A stretch of 64,000 nt of DNA from Syntrophaceae bacterium (GCA_013177825.1 JABLXX010000011.1:1-64000); one strand, 5' to 3'. Counted from the stretch's first letter, positions 41,645 to 51,668 are shown. Made by a program: numbers and translations. The notes: generated from the sequence alone by a model not told the origin.

Positions 41645-43129
41645 TTATCGCTTCGGCCGGACCCGGTCCGCAGCCTGTTCGTATGCAAAGGCAAGCTGGA
41701 GGACGGCAAGGTCCGCCCCCGGTTTTCCAATGACCTGCATGCCCATGGGAAGTCCGTCGTTATTGAAACCGACGGGCACGCTGATCGTCGGCAGTCCGGC
41801 CAGGGTCGGCCCGATCACCACCTCCATCCAGCGGTGGTAGGTGTCCATCGTCTTTCCGGCGATTTCCTTCGGCCAGTGCAACCCGGCGTCGAACGGAAAC
41901 ACCTGGGCGCTGGGCAGGAGCAGGTATTCGTATTTCCGGAACAGGGTGTCGAGGGCAAGGTACCAGGCACTCCGGTCGACGGTGGCCTGGTAGACGGCAT
42001 CGCCCTTGATGTCCAGGCCGTTTTCCACTTCCCAGACGGCTTCCGGCTTCATCAGGGCCCGCCACTCGGGAACGCGGTAGAAGGGGCCGGCGATCCCCGC
42101 GATCAGGAATCCCCTCAGGGTCAGCCATGTCTCCCACAGGCGCTCGGGAGAAAAAGCGGGGAGGGCCTCCTCCACGATGCAACCGATGGACGCGAAGATC
42201 TTCAAGGCCCTGCCGCACAGGTCCAGGACGCCCGGCTCCATGGCCAGATGGCCGCCGACATCCCCCATCCAGGCCACCCGGACTCCCTTGAAATCCCTCT
42301 CCAGGGACCGGGTGAAGATATCCGGGTCCTCCCGGAGGGAAAGGGGGGCCCGGGAATCGAAACCGGCCTGCACGGACAGGAGCATGGCGAGGTCCGTGAC
42401 GTTCCGGGCCATGGGGCCCTCCGTTGCCAGCTGCTGGTAGAAGACGTCGAGGGTCGGGCCGTAGGGAACGCGGCCGAAGGAGGGGCGGAAGCCGAAGACG
42501 TCGTTGTAGGCCGCTGGGTTGCGCAGGGAGCCCATCATGTCGCTGCCGTCGGCGACGGGAAGCATGTGCAGGGCCAGGGCAACCGCCGCGCCTCCGCTGC
42601 TTCCGCCAGCCGTTTTCGTCCGGTCGAAAGCGTTCAGGGTCGGGCCGAAGACTTTATTGTAGGTCTGCGAGCCCAGACCGAACTCCGAGGTGTTTGTCTT
42701 GCCGATGACGATCGCGCCGCTCCGCCTGGCCCGCTCGACGATGAACGCATCCTGGAGAGGGATGTTGTCTTTCAGGATCGGCGACCCGAGGGTGGTGGGA
42801 ATGCCGGCGGTCAGGGCCAGATCCTTGGGAGCCTGGGGAAATCCGTGCATCCAGCCCAGGTATTCTCCCCGGGCAATCTGACGATCCCGCTCATCCGCCT
42901 GACCGAGAAGCCCCTCCCGGTCCTGGAGGGAGACGATGGCGTTGACCTCCGGATTGAGACGGTCGATCCGGGCGAGGAAGGCCTCCATGACCTCCCGGCA
43001 GGAGACCTGCTTCCCGTGGATGGCCCGCGACAGATCGACGGCGTCCATGGCCGTGATCCCCCCGCCGCCCTCGGCAAACGGTTTTCCATTCATATGAGCC
43101 ACCGTCTCCTCGATATCCTTTCTTGTCAT
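41645..43129 (-). CDS. Amidase (amidase-signature family)
   Basis: 494 residues. Ser-cisSer-Lys triad visible: Lys in APKDLALTAG, the Gly-Ser-rich signature TKTAGGSSGGAAVALALHML, and the nucleophile Ser in ADGSDMMGSLRNPAA. Such enzymes hydrolyse carboxylic amides; the substrate is not predictable. Followed by the orphan 271-residue gene on the same strand (68-base gap). Confidence 0.92.
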   Translation of the reverse strand: MTRKDIEETVAHMNGKPFAEGGGGITAMDAVDLSRAIHGKQVSCREVMEAFLARIDRLNPEVNAIVSLQDREGLLGQADERDRQIARGEYLGWMHGFPQAPKDLALTAGIPTTLGSPILKDNIPLQDAFIVERARRSGAIVIGKTNTSEFGLGSQTYNKVFGPTLNAFDRTKTAGGSSGGAAVALALHMLPVADGSDMMGSLRNPAAYNDVFGFRPSFGRVPYGPTLDVFYQQLATEGPMARNVTDLAMLLSVQAGFDSRAPLSLREDPDIFTRSLERDFKGVRVAWMGDVGGHLAMEPGVLDLCGRALKIFASIGCIVEEALPAFSPERLWETWLTLRGFLIAGIAGPFYRVPEWRALMKPEAVWEVENGLDIKGDAVYQATVDRSAWYLALDTLFRKYEYLLLPSAQVFPFDAGLHWPKEIAGKTMDTYHRWMEVVIGPTLAGLPTISVPVGFNNDGLPMGMQVIGKPGADLAVLQLAFAYEQAADRVRPKR

Positions 43130-43322
43130 CCGGCCGGACCGAGCCCGTCGAGACCCGGGAATCCACGGACTGATGGGATTTTGGAGTAAAACAGGCCGGC
43201 GGCGTCCCTGTCAAGGGAGAACCGGCATCACCGACAAAGAGGGTAGCCGTGGGACCCCGGCCGCGGTTCGAGCGTTGAGGAATCCAGGGCCATATGAAAT
43301 GTTAACAAGCGTAAAAATGCCT

Positions 43323-43372
43323 ATTGTTCTTTTATTGTATTTTGACATATATGTAGGCCCTCGAACAATAAT
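43323..43372 (+). promoter_or_regulatory. Promoter and inverted-repeat operator candidate for the TPS operon
   Basis: -35 TTGACA (43342-43347) and AATAAT (43367-43372) separated by 19 bases. A perfect inverted repeat, TATTGTTC (43323-43330) and GAACAATA (43363-43370), brackets this region with 32 bases between arms, so its right arm covers the -10. Lies 110 bases upstream of tpsB in the gap between divergent genes. Confidence 0.5.
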
Positions 43373-43479
43373 ACAGTAGCAACCAAGGCAGGCTATCTGA
43401 ACAAAGGAGCGGTTCTTTACTTCGGATGCGTCGCCACCTTTCAATACAATCAATCCAAGCCATCCGTGGAGATTTCAAG

Positions 43480-45072
43480 ATGCGTTTGATTCGGCATTTG
43501 TCCTGGGTGATTGTCTTTCTCTTCCCTTTTGTCTCCTTTGCCGCCAATCAGTCCGATACGGTCAGCCCCCACTTCGAAATCAGAAATTACCAGGTACAGG
43601 GGAATACGATTCTTCCCGCGGACAGACTGGAAGCCATCCTCGCCCCCTTCACAGGCAGGGACAGAGACTTTGGAACCGTTCAGGAGGCGTTGGAGGCGCT
43701 CGAAAAAGCTTATCGAAGCGGCGGATTCAACATGGTGGCCGTTGTTCTGCCGGAGCAGGAGATGCATGACGGCGTGATTCAACTGAAGGTCATCGAATAC
43801 CGCATCGGAAAAATCACCGTACAGGGGAACCGTTTTTTTAATGAGCAGAATATCCTGAGAAGCCTCCCTGCCTTACATACCGGGAAAACACCCGATGTGG
43901 ACGCCCTGTCCCAGAGCCTGAAACTGGCTAACGAGAATCCTGCCAAAAAGACGGATCTGAAATTCCAAAACAGCGGAGCACAGGAGATCGATGCGACCGT
44001 TACCGTGAAGGACGAGAAGCCCTGGAGGATGGGCATGTCCCTGGACAACTCCGGGGACAAATACTCCGGCCGGTCGCGCATGGGGTTCCTCCTCCAGCAT
44101 ACCAACATCGCAAATCTGGATCATGTCCTGGCGCTTCAATACATAACATCACCGGAAAACCTCAAAGACGTCAATATTTTCGGTCTCGGTTACCATGTTC
44201 CCCTTTATTCGCTGGGTTCTTCCGTGGACCTGGTCGTCGCCCATTCGAACGTGGATTCTGGCAGTGTGAATGTTGCTTCCTACAATATGGGCATCAGCGG
44301 GAAGGGGACCGTACTGGCGCTTCGATACAACCAGAATCTCACCCGGATCGGCGATTACGAACAAAAGCTGATCCTTGGACTGGACTACAAGGCGTTTGAG
44401 AACGACGTTCAATATCTCGGATACCAGCTGGGACACGACATTACGGTGCACCCACTGAGCCTTACTTATACCGGGACGCTGAGCCGGATCAATTATTCCG
44501 CCGGCTTTTACATCACGGGCGTTCAGAACCTTGCCGGCAGCTGGGACGGCCGGGACGGAAAAACCAACTTCGAGAGCGCCCGTGCCGGGTCCTCCATGGA
44601 ATACACGATCCTCCGGTACGGCGGGAATTTCATGCTCACGCCGCCCGGAGACTGGCGCCTGCGGGCCGTGGTCAATGGACAGTATACGGAAAACGCCCTG
44701 GTGGCGGGCGAACAGTTCGGTATCGGGGGGGCTAATTCGGTCCGCGGATTCCTGGAGCGGGAGTACGCCAACGATTACGGCTATGCGGGGAGCCTCGAAG
44801 CATATTCGCCGGATCTGCTCCGGCTGGTCGGTGTCTCCTCCGTCCAGTCGCGCCTGCTTGTTTTCTATGACCGCGGCCAGGTCCGGCGCAACAAACCGCT
44901 GGCCGGCGAAACGGTCGGCGTTGAGATGGCGAGCGTCGGCCCCGGATTGCGCATAACGGACGGCAAGCATTTCTCCATTTCAATGGATTACGGCATCGTG
45001 ATCGATCCGCCGGACGAAAGCACGACCCGGTGGAGCGGCATGTGGCACCTGTCGGCGAGCTTTCTGTTCTGA
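43480..45072 (+). CDS. Two-partner secretion transporter (TpsB, ShlB/FhaC family)
   Basis: 530 residues. Signal peptide (MRLIRHLSWVIVFLFPFVSFA); two POTRA-type repeats from about 30 to 200 (FEIRNYQVQGNTILP, YRIGKITVQGNRFFN); then a 16-strand barrel, with the family's GGANSVRGFLERE motif in the loop-6 position. Ends in Phe (SASFLF), normal for outer membrane barrels. Exports the TpsA protein encoded next (22 bases downstream) across the outer membrane. ATG 43480 follows GGAG. Confidence 0.95.
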   Translation: MRLIRHLSWVIVFLFPFVSFAANQSDTVSPHFEIRNYQVQGNTILPADRLEAILAPFTGRDRDFGTVQEALEALEKAYRSGGFNMVAVVLPEQEMHDGVIQLKVIEYRIGKITVQGNRFFNEQNILRSLPALHTGKTPDVDALSQSLKLANENPAKKTDLKFQNSGAQEIDATVTVKDEKPWRMGMSLDNSGDKYSGRSRMGFLLQHTNIANLDHVLALQYITSPENLKDVNIFGLGYHVPLYSLGSSVDLVVAHSNVDSGSVNVASYNMGISGKGTVLALRYNQNLTRIGDYEQKLILGLDYKAFENDVQYLGYQLGHDITVHPLSLTYTGTLSRINYSAGFYITGVQNLAGSWDGRDGKTNFESARAGSSMEYTILRYGGNFMLTPPGDWRLRAVVNGQYTENALVAGEQFGIGGANSVRGFLEREYANDYGYAGSLEAYSPDLLRLVGVSSVQSRLLVFYDRGQVRRNKPLAGETVGVEMASVGPGLRITDGKHFSISMDYGIVIDPPDESTTRWSGMWHLSASFLF

Positions 45073-45094
45073 AGGATGAGGCAAGGAGTTTGAT

Positions 45095-47878
45095 ATGAAA
45101 ACAGACGGCTGGGAAATACGGGAAATCGTCCGGATGACCGGAATCTTTTTTCTCATGGCAATATTGCTTCTCTCCACCGCAGGACCCGTCAGGGCATTCC
45201 CTTCCGGAGCGCAGGTAATAAACGGACAGGTCAGCTTCTCCTCGCAGGGGAATATGCTGACCATCACCAACAGTCCCAGCTCGATCATCAACTGGCAGGC
45301 GTTTTCGATCGGCACCGGCGAGGCCGTTCGCTTTGTCCAGCAGAGCAGCACCAGCGCCGTCCTGAACCGGGTCGTCGGATTGGAAGCCTCTCTGATCCAG
45401 GGGCTCCTGCAATCCAACGGCACGGTTTTTCTCATTAATCCCAACGGCATCGTCATCGGGCCCGGAGCGCGGATTGACGTAAACGGATTCATTGCTTCGA
45501 CCCTGGGCCTCAGCGACCAGGATTTTCTTGCAAGGAAATACAACTTCACAGCGGGAGCGACGGCTGCAGACATCCTGAACCAGGGTACCATTTCGACGCC
45601 TTCCGGCGGGAAGGTCTACCTGATCGCCCCAAACGTCGAAAACAGCGGACTGATCTACTCTCCCAACGGCGACATCATGCTGGCGGCGGGACAGAGCGTT
45701 CAGATGGTCGATTCGCTGAGCTCCGACATCGCCGTAGTCGTGAGCGCTCCCAAGGATTCGGCGCTGAACCTGGGACAGATCGTCGCCGAGAGCGGCAAAA
45801 TCGGGATCTACGGCGGACTGATCGCCCAGAACGGCCTGGTCAGCGCGAACAGCGCCACGGTCGGAGAAGGCGGCAGGATCGTTTTCAGAGCCACAAACGG
45901 GATCACCCTGGACACCGGCAGCAGAACGACCGCCAACGGAACCGAGGGCGGCCGGATCGAGATCCTGAGCGAGGATGGGACAACCGCCGTTTCAGGCTCC
46001 GTTACGGCGACCGGGACGGACGGCAAGGGAGGCGACATCGCGATCCTGGGCGATGACGTCGAAATTACCGGTGCAGCTCTCGTGGACGCCTCGGGAGGAA
46101 GCGGCGGCGGATCCGTCCTGATCGGCGGCGATTACCAAGGCGCAAACGCGGCTGTCCCGAATGCCGAGACGACCTATGTCGGGAGCGACGTCGTGATAAA
46201 GGCGGACGCCCTGGATGCCGGCGACGGCGGCAAAGTGGTGCTCTGGTCCGACGACACGACGTCGTTTTACGGTTCCATCAGCGCCCGGGGAGGGGTAAAC
46301 GGCGGCAATGGCGGAAACGTCGAGGTTTCGGGCAAGAAGACCCTCGTCTACCGGGGGCTCACAGACGTTCGGGCCCCGCTGGGTACAACGGGGACGCTGC
46401 TCCTGGACCCGACCAACTACTTCATTCAACCCGTCGGCGGCGACATCACGGGAGCCGACCTGGGGGCTCAGCTCGAACTTGCCAATGTCACCATCCAGAC
46501 AGCCACGGCCGGGGTGCAGAACGGAGATTTGTATGTCGACGACACCGTGACCTGGGCCAGCGGGAACAAACTAACTCTGAACGCCCATAACGACATCTGG
46601 ATGAACAACGTCATCACCAATAACGGCGGCGGCAGCCTGGTCCTCCGGGCCGACTCGGACGGCAGCGGCGGCGGGAACGTCTATTTCGCCGGGATCGGAC
46701 ACGTGAACATGACGGGCGGCGGGATCGTGTCGATTTTTTACAACCCGCCCGCCGGTTACGGCACGCCGACGGACTATACGGCCAACGTGACCGGCGTCAC
46801 GCCGACGGCCTACATGCTGGTCAACACCGTGACGGACCTCCAGAACATCAACAACAACCTCGCGGGAACGTATGCCCTCGGAACGGACATCGACGCCAGC
46901 GCCACGACAGGATGGAACGCAGGGGCGGGCTTTCTGCCCCTGGGCGATGACAGCCTGATCGAAGCACAGTCATTCCGGGGAATCTTTGATGGATTGGGTC
47001 ACACCATCACCGGTCTCTTCATCAACCGGCCCACTTTAAATTACATCGGCCTCTTCGGCGGCTGCACCGCTGCGGCGGTCATCCGGAACGTCGGAATGGA
47101 AAATGTGGATATCACCGGCAATTTCCAGGTGGCCGGCCTGGTGGCGCATACCGGCGGCAGCATCGACAATTGCTATGTGACCGGATCGGTAACAGCGATC
47201 ACCAACACCGTCGGCGGGCTGGTGGCTTTGACCACCGGCAGCGTCACCAACTGCTACAGCGCTGCGGATGTAACGGGGGTCTCTTATGTCGGCGGGCTGA
47301 TCGGGTCCGTCTATTTTGCGACCGGAACAGTCACCAACAGTTACAGTGTCGGCATCGTGAGCGGTGCGGGCGCCAGCGTGGGCGGACTGATCGGACAGAA
47401 CGCAGATACCAGCTTCAGCAACGTCACCAGCAGTTACTGGAACACGGACATCTTCGCAGGAACCAGCGCCGGCGGCACGGGAAAGACCACCGCCGAGATG
47501 CAGACCCAGGCGACGTTTGTTGGCTGGGACTTCGTGAACACGTGGGAACTCAGCGCGGGTCTGTACCCGAAGATTGTCGGGCTTGCCAGTGGGACGGCAA
47601 CGCCCGCAACGCCCGCAACACCGACGGCCGGCACAACGACAACGTCCTCCATTGTGACCCTGTCCGATGCGACCGCCACCGGCAGTGTCTCCGCCGCAAA
47701 CAATACCGTCACAGCGCTCACAACGCTTACGGGCACGATCTCGCCGGAAGGACAGGGAGGCGGCGTCGGGCCCGGGGGAAGTGAAGAGAACCGCAAGGAA
47801 GGTGACAATCGTGGAGAAGGAACTCAAGAAACGGGTGATGGGACAGGGAGCAAAAAGGGCACGACGTTTTGCAATTAG
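45095..47878 (+). CDS. Two-partner secretion exoprotein (TpsA) with GLUG repeats
   Basis: 927 residues. Long N-terminal signal segment, then the TPS domain (about 40-250) with ITNSPSSIINWQAFSIGTGE, FLINPNGIVIGPGARIDVNGFIAST motifs of filamentous hemagglutinin secretion domains. The middle is Gly-rich beta-helix (GGRIEIL..., GGSVLIGG). From about 640 on, GLUG-type repeats (GGLVAHTGGSIDNCYVTGS, GGLVALTTGSVTNCYS, GGLIGSVYFATGTVTNSYSVG). It should be secreted as a beta-helical fibre or adhesin. AAGGAG upstream. FecR overlaps its 3' end. Confidence 0.92.
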   Translation: MKTDGWEIREIVRMTGIFFLMAILLLSTAGPVRAFPSGAQVINGQVSFSSQGNMLTITNSPSSIINWQAFSIGTGEAVRFVQQSSTSAVLNRVVGLEASLIQGLLQSNGTVFLINPNGIVIGPGARIDVNGFIASTLGLSDQDFLARKYNFTAGATAADILNQGTISTPSGGKVYLIAPNVENSGLIYSPNGDIMLAAGQSVQMVDSLSSDIAVVVSAPKDSALNLGQIVAESGKIGIYGGLIAQNGLVSANSATVGEGGRIVFRATNGITLDTGSRTTANGTEGGRIEILSEDGTTAVSGSVTATGTDGKGGDIAILGDDVEITGAALVDASGGSGGGSVLIGGDYQGANAAVPNAETTYVGSDVVIKADALDAGDGGKVVLWSDDTTSFYGSISARGGVNGGNGGNVEVSGKKTLVYRGLTDVRAPLGTTGTLLLDPTNYFIQPVGGDITGADLGAQLELANVTIQTATAGVQNGDLYVDDTVTWASGNKLTLNAHNDIWMNNVITNNGGGSLVLRADSDGSGGGNVYFAGIGHVNMTGGGIVSIFYNPPAGYGTPTDYTANVTGVTPTAYMLVNTVTDLQNINNNLAGTYALGTDIDASATTGWNAGAGFLPLGDDSLIEAQSFRGIFDGLGHTITGLFINRPTLNYIGLFGGCTAAAVIRNVGMENVDITGNFQVAGLVAHTGGSIDNCYVTGSVTAITNTVGGLVALTTGSVTNCYSAADVTGVSYVGGLIGSVYFATGTVTNSYSVGIVSGAGASVGGLIGQNADTSFSNVTSSYWNTDIFAGTSAGGTGKTTAEMQTQATFVGWDFVNTWELSAGLYPKIVGLASGTATPATPATPTAGTTTTSSIVTLSDATATGSVSAANNTVTALTTLTGTISPEGQGGGVGPGGSEENRKEGDNRGEGTQETGDGTGSKKGTTFCN

Positions 47879-48557
47879 CCTGATCGTCCTTTCCTTTGTC
47901 CTGCTGTCGTTCGCTAACTCCTTTGCCGGCATGAAGGCAGGGACGGTGACGCACCTGAGCGGATCCCTGTTCGCAAAGAAGGCGGACGGCAAGACCTGGG
48001 CCCTGTCCGTCCAGTCCATCGTTGAACAGGGAGACATTCTTATAACCCAGAAAAAGACATATGCCCGGATACGGTTTGTCGACAATGCCTCGATCACACT
48101 CCGTCCAAACAGCCAGATGAAGATTTCCGGATTCTACTTCGAGCAGACCGAACCGCAGAAAGACAGAGCTGTTTTCGATCTGATCAGGGGTGGGGCGCGC
48201 TCCGTCGTCGGCTTGATCGGCAGGAGAGGAAGCCAGAACAGTTACCGGCTGGTAACGGAAAACGCCACGGCCGGCGTGAGGGGGACCATCTATGACTGCC
48301 TGGTATGCAAAGGGGATTGCGGATCCGTTCCGGATGGAACCTATTACTTTGTCATCGAGGGAACGATCAGCGTCAGCAACGAAGGCGGGACACAGGAGGT
48401 AAGCACCGGCCAGTATGCGTATGTTCAGAATGCCGCATCAAAACCGGTGATCCTCCCCGGAAACCCGGGAATCGAATTCACGCTTCCCCCCATGACCGAA
48501 GGGCCGGCAAGCAGCGGCGGCACGGGCAGTGCGGGAGGAAGCTGCACAGTGCGCTGA
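47811..48557 (+). CDS. FecR-domain envelope protein
   Basis: About 248 residues from GTG 47811 (AAGGAAGG upstream); ATG 47838 is also possible. Basic N-terminus then a hydrophobic signal (ISLIVLSFVLLSFANSFAG). A FecR domain follows (GTVTHLSGSLFAKKADGK, GDILITQKKTYARIRFVDNASITLRPNSQ, NATAGVRGTIYDC) with two Cys pairs. The gene overlaps tpsA by 68 bases in another frame, so the three TPS genes are one operon. FecR domains near TpsA/TpsB are frequent; the role is unclear (surface or periplasmic partner of the exoprotein). Confidence 0.88.
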   Translation: MEKELKKRVMGQGAKRARRFAISLIVLSFVLLSFANSFAGMKAGTVTHLSGSLFAKKADGKTWALSVQSIVEQGDILITQKKTYARIRFVDNASITLRPNSQMKISGFYFEQTEPQKDRAVFDLIRGGARSVVGLIGRRGSQNSYRLVTENATAGVRGTIYDCLVCKGDCGSVPDGTYYFVIEGTISVSNEGGTQEVSTGQYAYVQNAASKPVILPGNPGIEFTLPPMTEGPASSGGTGSAGGSCTVR

Positions 48558-48602
48558 CGCCGAAGCTTGACACCCCGTTCCGAGATTTCGCTGACGGGTT
48601 CT

Positions 48603-50792
48603 CTATTGCCGCAGTCTCTGCTTCAACAATGTATGCCGCTCCCTGGTCCTGCTGTTCTTGATGGCGATTGCCATGGCCTTTTTGGTTCCCACAATGACGA
48701 CCAGCTTCTTCCCCCTGGTCACCCCGGTATAAAGCAGGTTCCTTTGGAGCAGGGCGTAATGCTGGACAAGCACCGGCATCACCACTGCCGGGTATTCCGA
48801 ACCCTGGGATTTATGGACGGACACGGCATAGGCGTGGACAATTTCGTCAAGGTCTGAATAATCGTAGACAATCTCCCGATCATCCATGACCACTTTCACT
48901 TCCTTTGCCTCTTCATCAATGGAAGCAATCCTGCCGATGTCGCCATTATAGACCTCTTTGTCGTAATTGTTCACGATCTGCATGACCTTGTCGTTGACCT
49001 TGAAGAGACATCCGCCTCGAAAGACTCCTTCTTCTCCGGGATTCAATGCTTTCTGAAGCTCTATGTTCAGATTGCCCGTCCCGACGATTCCCCTGTGCAT
49101 GGGGGAGAGGACCTGGATATCGTTGACGGCATCGAGGCCAAACCGTTTCGGTATCCTCTGCCGGACAAGCTTGATGATCGTTTCGAGGGCCTTCCCGGGG
49201 TCTTCCTGTTCAATAAAGAAGAAGTCGTCCACTTTGTCCTGACCGGACGTGAGGGTCGGCATCATTCCTTCATTGATTTTATGGGCGTTGACGATGATGG
49301 AGCTTTCCTTGGCCTGGCGGAAGATCTCATTCAACCGGACCACGGGAGCGATGCCGGAATCAATGATGTCCTCGAGGACATTGCCCGCGCCGACGGAGGG
49401 AAGCTGGTTGACGTCGCCGACCATGATGAACGTGGCCGTGACCGGGACAGCCTTGAGAAGATGGTGCATCAGCAGGGTGTCGATCATGGATGCTTCGTCG
49501 ATGATCAGCAGGTCGCAATCCAGAGGCGATTCCTCGTTTTTCTGAAAGCCCCCCTTCCGCATATTGTACTCAAGCATCCGGTGAATGGTCTTTGCCTCGT
49601 TTCCGGTGGCCTCGCTCATGCGCTTGGCGGCTCTTCCCGTCGGCGCGGCCAGCATGATCTTTGCCTTGATGGCCGAAAAGATCTTCAGGATGGCATGGAT
49701 GATGGTCGTTTTCCCCGTTCCGGGCCCCCCGGTGATGACCATGACCTTGCTCTCCGCGGCACATCGGACAGCCAGGATTTGCTTATCGGCGAGGGTAATG
49801 GAGAGTTTTTCCTGAACCCATTCAATGGCCTTTCCGGAATCGATCTTCCGGATGGCCTGGGGTGCACCGGCGAGTGATTTCAGGCGGGCGGCCAGATTGC
49901 TTTCCGCAAGATGGTACCCGGCCAGATAAACGGCCTTGTTGTTTTCGTGGAATTCCTGAAAATCCTGATTGATGTCTTCAATCACGATTTTCTTGTCAAA
50001 GGCGATTGCCCCGATCGCCTTGACAATGACCTCCCGCTCGATGTCCAGCATCTCCTTGCATTTGCCGATCAGCGGCTCATAAGGGTAAAAGACGTGCCCC
50101 TCATCGGTCATTTCATGGAGGACGTAGAGGACACCCGCGGCCGCCCTCAGGTCGGAGTCTTTTGCAAACCCCAGCTTTTCCGCGATCCTGTCGGCTGTGA
50201 TGAAACCAATGCCAAAGACATCCGTGGCCAGGCGGTAGGGATTCTCCTGCACTACCTGAATCGCTTCATTCCCGTACTGCTTATAAATCTTGGCGGCATA
50301 GCCGGAACTGACGCCGTGCGACTGCAGGAAGATCATGACCGCCCGGATTTCTTTCTGCTCTTCCCATGCCTTCCGGATCATCCCGATTCGCTTCTTGCCA
50401 ATGCCTTCTACATCTGCAAGCCGCTCGATCTCGTTCTCGATGACATCCAGGGTTTGCTCCCTGAATGTCTTGACGATCCTTTTCGCCATAACCGGACCGA
50501 TGCCCCTGACAAGCCCCGATCCCAGGTATTTTTCAATCCCGTGAACACTGGCAGGGGTGGTTGTCTGGCAGAAGACGATTTTGAATTGTTCTCCGTATTT
50601 CGGGTGGTTTCCCCACTCGCCTTTCATCTTGATGATCTCGCCGGGAGTTGGATTGACGATGTTTCCGATGATGGTTACCAGTTCCCGCCGACCATAGACC
50701 TTGACCTTGGCGACGGTATAACCCGTTTCCTCGCTGGTGAAGGTGATTCTTTCGATTTGTCCTTGGAGGTCGGTGAGATGATCGGAAGGCAT
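48603..50792 (-). CDS. recD2: RecD2-type ATP-dependent DNA helicase
   Basis: 729 residues, SF1B 5'-3' helicase that works without RecBC. Order: N-terminal OB-like domain (GQIERITFTSEETGYTVAKV), HhH repeats (GIGPVMAKRIV, VEGIGKKRI), then motor domains with Walker A TGGPGTGKTT, DLLIIDEASM (motif II), GDVNQLPSVG (III), and late motifs VSVHKSQGSEYPAVV and LLYTGVTRGKKLVVI. The start ATG 50792 (MPSDHLTDLQG) suits the OB domain; earlier in-frame codons add an unrelated 28 residues. Likely helps DNA repair. Convergent with FecR, 45-base gap. Confidence 0.93.
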   Translation of the reverse strand: MPSDHLTDLQGQIERITFTSEETGYTVAKVKVYGRRELVTIIGNIVNPTPGEIIKMKGEWGNHPKYGEQFKIVFCQTTTPASVHGIEKYLGSGLVRGIGPVMAKRIVKTFREQTLDVIENEIERLADVEGIGKKRIGMIRKAWEEQKEIRAVMIFLQSHGVSSGYAAKIYKQYGNEAIQVVQENPYRLATDVFGIGFITADRIAEKLGFAKDSDLRAAAGVLYVLHEMTDEGHVFYPYEPLIGKCKEMLDIEREVIVKAIGAIAFDKKIVIEDINQDFQEFHENNKAVYLAGYHLAESNLAARLKSLAGAPQAIRKIDSGKAIEWVQEKLSITLADKQILAVRCAAESKVMVITGGPGTGKTTIIHAILKIFSAIKAKIMLAAPTGRAAKRMSEATGNEAKTIHRMLEYNMRKGGFQKNEESPLDCDLLIIDEASMIDTLLMHHLLKAVPVTATFIMVGDVNQLPSVGAGNVLEDIIDSGIAPVVRLNEIFRQAKESSIIVNAHKINEGMMPTLTSGQDKVDDFFFIEQEDPGKALETIIKLVRQRIPKRFGLDAVNDIQVLSPMHRGIVGTGNLNIELQKALNPGEEGVFRGGCLFKVNDKVMQIVNNYDKEVYNGDIGRIASIDEEAKEVKVVMDDREIVYDYSDLDEIVHAYAVSVHKSQGSEYPAVVMPVLVQHYALLQRNLLYTGVTRGKKLVVIVGTKKAMAIAIKNSRTRERHTLLKQRLRQ

Positions 50793-51041
50793 GGGTGTGA
50801 TGGTTATCCGGTATTTTGGTGATAAAAGGCGCCTCCCGTTGCGTGCGCCATTCTGTGATCCCTGCTGACTTGACAAGTCGGACAGGCTTTGTGCGCCCTT
50901 CGCACACCGGTGTGCAGGCTGTCGCCGATTCTATTAATATGCGTCACAGAACAGATTATATCTGACACTGACAACAAATCCAGAGCTCTTTTGAAACAAA
51001 ATCCCCTATCTGATTCCCTTATATTAAAAAATAGTACTAAC

Positions 51042-51668
51042 TCAGGCAATATTATTCAATATGTTGCTGGAAGTCTCTACAATAAAAAGCTTAGCCATTG
51101 TTTTTAAAGAACGATCGTGGGCTTCTTGATCCATAGAAGAAATGCAATCCGACACAACCACCGGATAAAACCCCCTGTTTGAAGCATCCCGTACACTCGA
51201 TTCAATCCCTATCTCGGTCGCAATGCCTGTAAATAACAGGGTAGTTATGTTCCGGTTCCGCATCATGTATTCAAAATCGGTCCCGATGAAGATACTGGCT
51301 GTAGTCTTTTCGATGACAATATCCGTGCTCCGGGGCTGAACCATTTCCGGTATTTCACGTTCTTTCGAACCAAGCTCCATAAAGGGTGGCAACTTACCTA
51401 TGTCATCTACATTGGAGCGCCTCATCAGATAAAAAAAGCGCCATGAAGAAGTAAAATCCTTATGCATCGGGGTTATCAACGTGTAGATGATCGGCATCCT
51501 GCCTCGCAATTTATCTATTAAGTTCTTTATATTGGCTAGAAATTCTTTCTTGTTGAATATCCAATCGACCAGACCGTTCTGTACATCCCAGACAACCAGG
51601 CAGGAGTGTTCCGGTTCAACGATCTCCCTGAGGCTTTCATATACGATGATCCCATTTCTTTCTTTCAT
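51042..51668 (-). CDS. Isochorismatase-fold hydrolase
   Basis: 208 residues. Asp in CLVVWDVQNGLVDW, Lys in VIEKTTASIFIGTDF, and the conserved loop ATEIGIESSVRDASNRGF. In this loop the usual nucleophile Cys (G-xT--CV--T-RDA) is replaced by Gly, as in true isochorismatases (EntB/PhzD), which hydrolyse a vinyl ether and need no Cys. Whether it acts on isochorismate is unproven, and other Cys-less members exist. AAGAGG before ATG 51668. Interesting in a genome stretch rich in chorismate genes, but 30 kb away. Confidence 0.85.
   Translation of the reverse strand: MKERNGIIVYESLREIVEPEHSCLVVWDVQNGLVDWIFNKKEFLANIKNLIDKLRGRMPIIYTLITPMHKDFTSSWRFFYLMRRSNVDDIGKLPPFMELGSKEREIPEMVQPRSTDIVIEKTTASIFIGTDFEYMMRNRNITTLLFTGIATEIGIESSVRDASNRGFYPVVVSDCISSMDQEAHDRSLKTMAKLFIVETSSNILNNIA

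Noticed and set aside
45095-47878. Repeats within tpsA considered as CRISPR or satellite
   Set aside because: They are coding GLUG and Gly-rich beta-helix repeats with variable spacing. No CRISPR array was seen anywhere in the window.
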